Positions 58,071-64,000 of a DNA stretch of 64,000 nucleotides are shown piece by piece. Source of the stretch: Methanomassiliicoccales archaeon LGM-DZ1 (GTDB lineage: Archaea > Thermoplasmatota > Thermoplasmata > Methanomassiliicoccales > Methanomethylophilaceae). The translations under genes were made by a program, and so were the position numbers. The stretch lies in NCBI GenBank assembly GCA_030168595.1, contig CP115556.1, positions 1,240,001 to 1,304,000 on the forward strand, read 5' to 3'. A model generated the notes under the pieces. It had not been told where the DNA came from. It searched no databases and worked only from the letters and a program-made list of their open reading frames with translations. Each line of letters starts with the position of its first letter. Position 1 is the first letter of the stretch.

Positions 58071-59249
58071 ATGGACCGGAAAGCGATGATATGCATAGCG
58101 TCAGCGGCCGTCCTGGCGGTATGCGCATGCTCTCTGATAGTGTTCAGCGGATCTTCGGATGATCCCGGCGATTCGGGCGATGCCGCTGAGCCGAGCAGTT
58201 ACAAGCACGAGGATTTCGGTATGATGATCCTTGCCGGCGGGGATGCCGGGGACCCGTCCTCTGCATTCGCGGAGAGCTATACTGTCAGCGGAGCCGTCGC
58301 CGCCGATGAGATCCCGGCCGGTGCGGCCGTGATTGTGGACGGCATGTGGTTCGGTTCGGTCGGCGGGGATGCCGCAGGAGATTTCCTGACCCAGCTGTAT
58401 GAAAGGGGCAATGTCATCGCCGCGTTCGCGGACATTGGGACCTTCACAGGTGCCGTCCCCTTCGGGTTCGTCGCGTACTCCGACACCGCGAACCTCTATG
58501 CCGCCTACCATGACCCAGATACCGGAAGGAACGTGTTCTGCAGCATCTGCGCGGGCTCCGATGAATCATCCATCGCCAAGTTCCGGGAGTGGGCGGCGGA
58601 ATATGCAGCGGAAGGCTCCGAGCCCGACAGCAGCATACTGAAGGCCGCGGGCGTGACGGACGGCTCCGGCTGGGGCGGGGAAAACTATTCCTGTCTATAC
58701 AGGGAGTGCAGCGGATACGGGTGGATGGAGGTCGGCACCTGCTACTACACGGTCAGGGAGGACAACGACAGCTACAGCTACTACTGCACGCGCTACGATG
58801 TTCAGGGCGTGCCCGACGGCTGCTCCGTCTCGGACCTCAACATCAGCACCGAGCTCGGGGACGGGTACAGCATCCTCCAATACGGCCCGTCGACGATGAA
58901 GGGCTCGGACGTCTCGGTCAGCCTCGGATCGATCTCCGACGGGTCGGCGTCCAGGACGGTCTCATGGGACTATCAGGCGGACATCTCGGTGATAAAGGAC
59001 AGGTCAAATTATGCGACCGGGGAGATAAGAATCGACCACGAGCTGGACAACGGCGATGCCCGGAACGCCTGCGCCGTGATGCCCGGGAAGGTCGTCCGCG
59101 TCGAATGCGGTCCCGGGAACACGGACGGGTCGTATTCGGCGACAGACCATTACGAGGTCGCGTTCTGCAGGAACACCGGGTCCGGGCTCTTCGGGATGTC
59201 CGAGGAGTGCCAGTTGTTCAGCGAGGACATCAGGGTCCTCATCCGCTGA
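58071..59249 (+). CDS. Secreted lipoprotein-like protein of unknown function
   Basis: About 392 residues. A hydrophobic signal (residues about 7-28) contains LAVCACS, which fits an archaeal lipobox, followed by a low-complexity S/D/G linker. The mature part is rich in Tyr, Ser and Asp and has many cysteines (ENYSCLYRECSGYG, GTCYYTV), suggesting an extracellular beta-rich domain. ATG at 58071 is preferred by TATA spacing; 58056 is alternative. No family recognised. It overlaps the UvrA-like gene end to end by 11 bases. Confidence 0.6.
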   Translation: MDRKAMICIASAAVLAVCACSLIVFSGSSDDPGDSGDAAEPSSYKHEDFGMMILAGGDAGDPSSAFAESYTVSGAVAADEIPAGAAVIVDGMWFGSVGGDAAGDFLTQLYERGNVIAAFADIGTFTGAVPFGFVAYSDTANLYAAYHDPDTGRNVFCSICAGSDESSIAKFREWAAEYAAEGSEPDSSILKAAGVTDGSGWGGENYSCLYRECSGYGWMEVGTCYYTVREDNDSYSYYCTRYDVQGVPDGCSVSDLNISTELGDGYSILQYGPSTMKGSDVSVSLGSISDGSASRTVSWDYQADISVIKDRSNYATGEIRIDHELDNGDARNACAVMPGKVVRVECGPGNTDGSYSATDHYEVAFCRNTGSGLFGMSEECQLFSEDIRVLIR

Positions 59250-61731
59250 GGTACCTGCCGGTCACGCTCGACGGGTCCGAGGCGACCTGCTCGGGTGTCC
59301 CGGCCGCCACTATCCTCCCGCCGGCCTCTCCTCCGCCGGGGCCCATGTCTATAACATAATCGGCGTTGCGTATGAGGTCGAGGTCGTGCTCGATCGTGAT
59401 GACTGTCGCTCCGCTGTCTATGAGCCTCTGCAGGATCCCTATGAGCAGGCGGACATCCAGCGGATGGAGCCCGATGGTGGGCTCATCGAAGACGAACACC
59501 GTCCCGTTCTGCCTCCTGCCGATCTCGGATGCGAGCTTGAGGCGCTGAGCCTCGCCGCCGGAGAGGGCAGGGGTGGACTCGCCCAGCGTCAGGTATCCCA
59601 GGCCGAGGTCCTTCATCGTCTGCAGGCTCTCCCCGATCCCGGGGACGTCCTTCAGGACCTCAAGGGCCGAGTCGACGGTCATGCCCATCAGCTCGGTTAT
59701 CGAATACCCTCTGTTCGATCCCTCTGGGTAATAGAGTATCTTCCCGGCTTCGGGGCCGTAGCGGGAGCCTCCGCAGTCCGGGCAGGGTATGTCCACGTCC
59801 GGCAGGAACTGCACGTCCATGGAGACCGATCCGGTGCCGTCGCATCCGGGGCAGCGGAGGGACCCGGTGTTGTAAGAGAAATCCCCGGCCTTCTTCCCGG
59901 CCTTCTTGGCATCCGGAGTGAAGGAGTACAGGCGGCGGAGGCCGTCGAGGATGCCGCTGTAGGTGGCGACCGTGGAGCGCACATTGGCGCCGATCGGGGC
60001 GGCGTCCACCAGGACGACCCTCTTCACGTCCGCCTCCAGCTCCTCGGCCGGGGCCGGGAGGGGCCTTCCGGCGATCCTCGCCTCCAGGGCGGGAACGAGG
60101 GTCTCCAGGACCAGGGTGGTCTTCCCCGCGCCAGAGACGCCGGTGACGGCAGTCATGCGGTTCAGCGGGATGTCCAGTTCCAGCGGTTTGACGGAATGGA
60201 TGGCACCGGACCTCAGATGTATCCGTCCCCCGGCGAACATGGCCGCCGCGGAGGCGCGCTCCCGCGCCTCGACCTTCTCCGTCCCGTTCAGGAAGCCGGC
60301 GATCAGGGAGTTCCCGTTCTTCTCCACGTCCTCCACGGTCCCGGCCGCGAGGACCTTCCCGCCGCGGTCCCCGGCGCCGGGCCCCATCTCGATGAGCCAG
60401 TCGGCCTCCCTGAGCACACGGACGTCGTGGTCCACGACCACCACGGTGTTGCCCATATCGACCAGGTCGCGCATGATTCCGACCAGCCCGTCGACGTTGG
60501 AGGGATGCAGGCCGATGGAGGGCTCGTCGAGGACGTAGAGGACCCCGGTAGTGTGGCTCCGCACCGACCTCGCCAGCTGCACGCGCTGGCGTTCCCCGGT
60601 GGAAAGGGTGGGGCCCGCCCGGTCGAGGGTGAGGTATCCCAGGCCGAGGGAGAGCAGGCGCTCGGCGTTGCGCAGGAACTCTGCGGAGACGGTCTCCGCC
60701 ATCCGGCGCATCTCCGGGGGCATGAGCCGGGGAATCCCCTTCACCCATGCCGTTGCCTCCTCCAGGGTCATCCGGCAGGCGTCGGCGAGGGTCTTCCCGT
60801 CCAGGGTGACGGATTTGGCTCTCTCGTTCAGGCGGTCTCCGCCGCACACGGGGCAGGGGCCGGTGGAGAGGTAGCGGTTGATCCTGACCAGGCCCTTCTC
60901 GGTGGTCGTCTTCCGGAGCGCCTCGGCGACCGCCTCGTGGGCGTTGCGGTAGGTGCAGTTGAGGTCGAAGAGCTTCCCGTTGGCGGTCCTCATGGGGGTC
61001 ATCTTCTGCACGGCGGGCCCGGAGTAGACGATGTCCTTCTCCTTCTGGGTCAGTTCGGAGAACGGCACATCCGTGCGGACCCCGAGCTCTCCGGCGACCA
61101 GGTACATCCACTGGATCCCGAACATGTTCCAGGGCCCGACGGCGCCTTCCTTCAGGGTGAGCGACGGGTCGGCCACGAGCTTGGAGTCGTCGATGTCCCT
61201 GACGACCCCGGTCCCGCTGCAGCGCGCGCAGGCCCCGCCGCTGTTGAAGGAGAGGTCCTCCGCCGAGGACCCGTCGAACTCTGCCCCGCACTCGGGGCAT
61301 CTTATCTTCCTGCCTACGGCCACAGCCGTCGACGGGGGCACGCGGTGCCCTTTAGGGCACATATAGCTGCCGAGGCGGGAGAACATCAGGCGGAGGCTGT
61401 TCAGCAGCTCGGTCGATGTTCCGAAAGTGCTCCTGATCCCGGGGACGGTGGGGCGCTGGTGGAGGGCGAGCGCCGCCGGCACGTTCTCCACGAAATCGAC
61501 ATCCGGGCGGCTCGCCTGGGTCATCCTCCGGCGGGTGTATGCGGAGAGGGCCTCAAGGTACCGGCCGGACCCCTCGGCGTAAAGCACCCCGAGCGACAGG
61601 GAGGACTTCCCCGAGCCGGACACTCCGGCGATCCCCGTCATCTTCCCGAGCGGCACATCGACCGATACGTCCTTCAGATTGTGCACGCGCGCTCCCCTGA
61701 TCTCGATGCTCTCCGGACCCTTTTCTTCCAT
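59239..61731 (-). CDS. UvrA-like ABC ATPase lacking the UvrB-binding domain
   Basis: About 830 residues, shorter than the usual 940-970. Both ATPase modules are present (Walker A GVSGSGKSS at residues 36-43 and GVSGAGKTT in the second half; signatures LSTGERQRVQLARSV and LSGGEAQRLKLASEI) as well as several CxxC zinc elements. After RLGSYMCP the sequence goes directly to KIRCPECGAEFDG, so the segment that binds UvrB is absent, as in UvrA2-type proteins. ATG at 61731 gives the natural start. Likely DNA damage or drug tolerance rather than classic repair. Confidence 0.85.
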   Translation of the reverse strand: MEEKGPESIEIRGARVHNLKDVSVDVPLGKMTGIAGVSGSGKSSLSLGVLYAEGSGRYLEALSAYTRRRMTQASRPDVDFVENVPAALALHQRPTVPGIRSTFGTSTELLNSLRLMFSRLGSYMCPKGHRVPPSTAVAVGRKIRCPECGAEFDGSSAEDLSFNSGGACARCSGTGVVRDIDDSKLVADPSLTLKEGAVGPWNMFGIQWMYLVAGELGVRTDVPFSELTQKEKDIVYSGPAVQKMTPMRTANGKLFDLNCTYRNAHEAVAEALRKTTTEKGLVRINRYLSTGPCPVCGGDRLNERAKSVTLDGKTLADACRMTLEEATAWVKGIPRLMPPEMRRMAETVSAEFLRNAERLLSLGLGYLTLDRAGPTLSTGERQRVQLARSVRSHTTGVLYVLDEPSIGLHPSNVDGLVGIMRDLVDMGNTVVVVDHDVRVLREADWLIEMGPGAGDRGGKVLAAGTVEDVEKNGNSLIAGFLNGTEKVEARERASAAAMFAGGRIHLRSGAIHSVKPLELDIPLNRMTAVTGVSGAGKTTLVLETLVPALEARIAGRPLPAPAEELEADVKRVVLVDAAPIGANVRSTVATYSGILDGLRRLYSFTPDAKKAGKKAGDFSYNTGSLRCPGCDGTGSVSMDVQFLPDVDIPCPDCGGSRYGPEAGKILYYPEGSNRGYSITELMGMTVDSALEVLKDVPGIGESLQTMKDLGLGYLTLGESTPALSGGEAQRLKLASEIGRRQNGTVFVFDEPTIGLHPLDVRLLIGILQRLIDSGATVITIEHDLDLIRNADYVIDMGPGGGEAGGRIVAAGTPEQVASDPSSVTGRYLSG

Positions 61732-61810
61732 GCTCTGCGGAATCCGCCTGCCGGATAAATCTCCATCGGGGCCGCGCGCGCTCCGTACCAGCCGCGCCCT
61801 GCTGGTGCGC

Positions 61811-61824
61811 ACATATAATATAAG
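61811..61824. promoter_or_regulatory. Divergent TATA region of larA and the UvrA-like gene
   Basis: ACATATAATATAAG lies about 35 bases before the larA ATG at 61852. On the minus strand the same region would give the UvrA-like gene a leader of about 55 nt. Confidence 0.45.
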
Positions 61825-61851
61825 GGAGTCCGTGATTAGCACGCGATTGCA

Positions 61852-63102
61852 ATGGTCAAGGTGGAGATCAGGTACGGCAGGGACGGGACCCAGTCCGCCG
61901 AAGTGCCCGAGAAGAACTACATAGGCACCTATTATCCGAAGGACGTCGTCTGCGGCGATGCCGACGAGGTCATCAATGCTTCGCTGGACGACCCGATCGG
62001 GTCCGAGCCCATAGGGAAGTTCCTGGAAGGCGGGAAGGACATCGTGTTCATCGTGAACGACGGAACCCGCCCGACCCCTACCGCCAAGGTCCTCGACGCC
62101 CTCTCCAAGAGGATGGACCTCCGCGCCGCCAGGTACCTCATCGCCACCGGCACCCACCGCGCGCCCACCGAGGAGGAGTACCACAACATCTTCGGCTCCC
62201 ATCTCGAGGAGCTCAGGGACAGGATCGTCGTCCACGACGCCAAGACCTCGGAGTGCGTGAACCTCGGGACCTCCAAGAACGGGACCCCCATGGAGGTCAA
62301 CAAGATAGCCGTCGACGCCGACAGGCTGGTCATCATCACCTCGGTCGAGCCCCACTACTTCGCCGGCTGGACCGGGGGCAGGAAGTCCTTCCTCCCGGGC
62401 GTCGCCTCGTACCGCACCGTCGAGGCCAACCACAGGATGGCGGTCGGCATGGACGCCCAGGCCCTGAAGCTCGAGGGCAACCCCGTCCACGAGGACATGA
62501 TGGATGCCCTCGAGGTCGTCCGCGGGAAGAAGATATTCTCGATCCAGGTGGTCATGGACCGCCATCACAGCATCTACAAGGCCGCCTCCGGCGACCTCAA
62601 TGCCGCCTTCGCCCAGGCCGTGAAGTGGGGGGAGGAGGTGTTCATCGTCCCGGTGCCGGAGAAGGCCGACATCGTCGTGACCGCCGCCCCCTACCCGATG
62701 GACGTGGACCTCTACCAGTCCCAGAAGGCCCTCGACAACGGGAAATGGGCGCTGAAGAAGGGAGGCATAATGATCCTCGTCTCGAAGTGCCGCGAGGGCA
62801 TCGGCAGCGATGCCTTCCTGAAGCAGCTCTCCACCTCGTCCGACCCGAAGGAGGTAATAGCCAACATCATGAAGGGCTACAAGCTGGGATACCACAAGGC
62901 GGCCAAGATGGCTGAGATCGCGACCTGGGCCAGCATGTGGGCGGTCACCGACCTCGACCCGGAGCTGCTGAGGAAGGCCAACATAACCCCCAAGAAGAGC
63001 GTGGAGGAGGCCGTGAGGGACGCGCTCGCCCTGAAGCCCGAGGGCAGGCTCATCGTCCTCGCCGAGGGCAGCGTCACCATACCCAGGCCCATGAAGGAGT
63101 GA
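61852..63102 (+). CDS. larA: LarA-like nickel-dependent racemase/epimerase
   Basis: A 416-residue protein with LarA hallmarks: NDGTRPTPT, GTHRAPTEEEY, and the nickel-pincer cofactor region VEPHYFAGWTGGRKSFLPG. LarA family enzymes racemise lactate or other 2-hydroxy acids. larB, larC and larE, which make the cofactor, are not in the window. The next gene, 4 bases away, encodes an HdrD/GlpC-like iron-sulfur protein, which suggests 2-hydroxy-acid oxidation, but the substrate is unknown. Confidence 0.85.
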   Translation: MVKVEIRYGRDGTQSAEVPEKNYIGTYYPKDVVCGDADEVINASLDDPIGSEPIGKFLEGGKDIVFIVNDGTRPTPTAKVLDALSKRMDLRAARYLIATGTHRAPTEEEYHNIFGSHLEELRDRIVVHDAKTSECVNLGTSKNGTPMEVNKIAVDADRLVIITSVEPHYFAGWTGGRKSFLPGVASYRTVEANHRMAVGMDAQALKLEGNPVHEDMMDALEVVRGKKIFSIQVVMDRHHSIYKAASGDLNAAFAQAVKWGEEVFIVPVPEKADIVVTAAPYPMDVDLYQSQKALDNGKWALKKGGIMILVSKCREGIGSDAFLKQLSTSSDPKEVIANIMKGYKLGYHKAAKMAEIATWASMWAVTDLDPELLRKANITPKKSVEEAVRDALALKPEGRLIVLAEGSVTIPRPMKE

Positions 63103-63106
63103 GAGC

Positions 63107-64000
63107 ATGTCAGGAAGCGTATTCACAACTGAGAAGATCGATATGGTGAGGGATGCCCTCAACACCTGCACCATGTGCGGGTTCTGCAAGAGCGTCTGCC
63201 CATCGTTCAAGGCCATCAACTGGGACACCGACCTGTCCCGCGGCCGCATAGTCATGACCTACGGCATTTCCGTCGGGCAGCTGAAGCCCGACGAGTCCGT
63301 GGTCAGGAGCATGTACACCTGCACCACCTGCGCGGACTGCGTCAGGAGATGCCCCTCCAAGGTGAAGATCGTCGACATCATCGAGCTCTGCAGGGCTGAC
63401 CTGGTCAGCAACGGCTTCGCGCTCCCCAAGCACAAGCAGATGTGCCAGAACATCATCGACCACAACAACCCGTTCGGCGAGGAGAAGTCTGTGGCCGAGG
63501 TCATGAAGGGATGGGGCTACGAGCCCCATAAGGCGCCCATCGCGTACTTCGCCGGGTGCACCGCGACCTACCGCGCCGTGAAGACGGCGAAGGCGTCCCT
63601 GTCCATCCTGAAGAAGCTCGGCGCGGACTTCACCACCCTGCCCGAGGTCTGCTGCGGGTCCGTCATGTCCCGCGTCGGATGGCCTGAGGAGGAGAGGCTG
63701 AAGCTCTACAGGAAGAACGTCGAGGCGATCGAGGCCCTCGGGGTCAAGACCCTGGTCCTCTCCTGCGCCGGATGCTACAGGATGTTCAAGGTCGAGTACC
63801 CCAAGTACCTGGGCGAGCTCCCCTTCGAGGTCAAGCACATCACCGAGTTCCTGGCCGGCAGGAAGCTCGACCTGACCCCGCTCGGGGACGCGACCGTGAC
63901 CTACCACGACCCGTGCCATCTCGGCCGCCACTGCGGCGTCTACGAGCCTCCCCGCGAGGTCATCGCGCAATTCCCCGGCGTGAAGTTCAAGGAGATGAAG
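63107..64000 (+). CDS. HdrD/GlpC-like iron-sulfur protein, 3' end cut by window
   Basis: The frame runs from ATG 63107 to the window edge (298 codons, no stop). Two ferredoxin clusters are CTMCGFCKSVCP at residues 21-32 and CTTCADCVRRCP near residue 72. Two cysteine-rich CCG elements follow: CCGSVMSRVGWPE and SCAGCYRMF. A third pair begins at HDPCHLGRHCG. This is the HdrD/LutA/GlpC family, which passes electrons from hydroxy acids or heterodisulfide. Position after larA favours a hydroxy-acid oxidoreductase; a role as HdrD in methanogenesis is also possible. Confidence 0.85.
   Translation, partial: MSGSVFTTEKIDMVRDALNTCTMCGFCKSVCPSFKAINWDTDLSRGRIVMTYGISVGQLKPDESVVRSMYTCTTCADCVRRCPSKVKIVDIIELCRADLVSNGFALPKHKQMCQNIIDHNNPFGEEKSVAEVMKGWGYEPHKAPIAYFAGCTATYRAVKTAKASLSILKKLGADFTTLPEVCCGSVMSRVGWPEEERLKLYRKNVEAIEALGVKTLVLSCAGCYRMFKVEYPKYLGELPFEVKHITEFLAGRKLDLTPLGDATVTYHDPCHLGRHCGVYEPPREVIAQFPGVKFKEMK

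Noticed and set aside
57931-58128. A 65-residue minus-strand ORF in the AT-rich region
   Set aside because: Made largely of AT-rich noise (I, Y, K, N) with no start context; overlaps the promoter and start of the secreted protein.
61732-63255. N-terminal extension of the UvrA-like protein to 63255
   Set aside because: This part is antisense to larA, which is a recognisable gene. The UvrA homology begins at 61731.

Overview
The window is archaeal, GC-rich (roughly 60% or more) and densely packed. Nob1, CDP-archaeol synthase, geranylgeranyl reductase, aIF5A, aIF1A, RpoF (Rpb4), ribosomal protein L21e, Pus10, Rio1, archease and an archaeal KH protein place it firmly in Archaea. TATA boxes typically lie 24-30 nt upstream of the start codon, giving leaderless or near-leaderless transcripts. 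The gene content (HdrD-like protein, EhaR-like protein, full DapL lysine route, SMC-ScpA-ScpB, UvrA-like protein) and the rarity of TAG as a stop fit a methanogen of the Thermoplasmata, most likely Methanomassiliicoccales (Methanomethylophilaceae-like). That assignment is an inference from gene content, not from a marker-gene comparison.

Layout. 1-7.2 kb: end of a prenyl diphosphate synthase and geranylgeranyl reductase (lipids), Nob1, a FolC-like/RimK-like ligase pair, CarS, then a tightly overlapping set pyrE - type IV uracil-DNA glycosylase - NagD-like phosphatase - signal peptidase. 7.2-12.4 kb: smc-scpA-scpB. 12.4-18.5 kb: an ABC importer (fused permease, two different ATPases, a PhoU-like protein) preceded by a 17-codon leader ORF, then phosphoglucosamine mutase. 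18.5-25.1 kb (minus strand): agmatinase and aIF5A; the conserved L21e-rpoF-DUF655-ksgA cluster; aIF1A-rio1-KH-pus10. A tRNA-Glu lies antisense inside the tail of a MATE transporter at 25.3 kb.

26.9-36.4 kb: MFS transporter, EhaR-like and formyltransferase-like pair, archease, aspartate dehydrogenase, then an unusual AT-rich interval (31.5-32.4 kb) with three overlapping small minus-strand reading frames and a structured intergenic element; next an M24 peptidase, a triple zinc-ribbon protein overlapping a DnaQ-like exonuclease, a cyclophilin-like protein and ilvC. 36.4-42.2 kb: two acetolactate synthase large-subunit paralogues flank a zinc-ribbon membrane protein, a two-repeat CRISPR-like element, an acetyltransferase and a degenerate DNA-methylase-like protein. 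A decayed coding fragment lies between ilvB and ilvC.

42.4-46.4 kb: archaeal GAPDH and PGK, then an unknown protein that may be extended through an in-frame TAG (possible pyrrolysine), a nitroreductase and a small secreted protein. 46.5-53.3 kb: an Lrp-dapA-dapB-lysC-lysA-dapF-dapL operon that makes lysine through diaminopimelate aminotransferase; only aspartate-semialdehyde dehydrogenase is missing from the window. 53.4-64 kb: MscS with an extracellular domain, prepilin peptidase, AmmeMemoRadiSam radical SAM enzyme, thiL, a secreted lipoprotein-like protein, a UvrA-like protein lacking the UvrB-binding domain, LarA and the start of an HdrD-like iron-sulfur protein.

Long frames antisense to real genes (caused by GC-rich third codon positions) were treated as shadows and left out.
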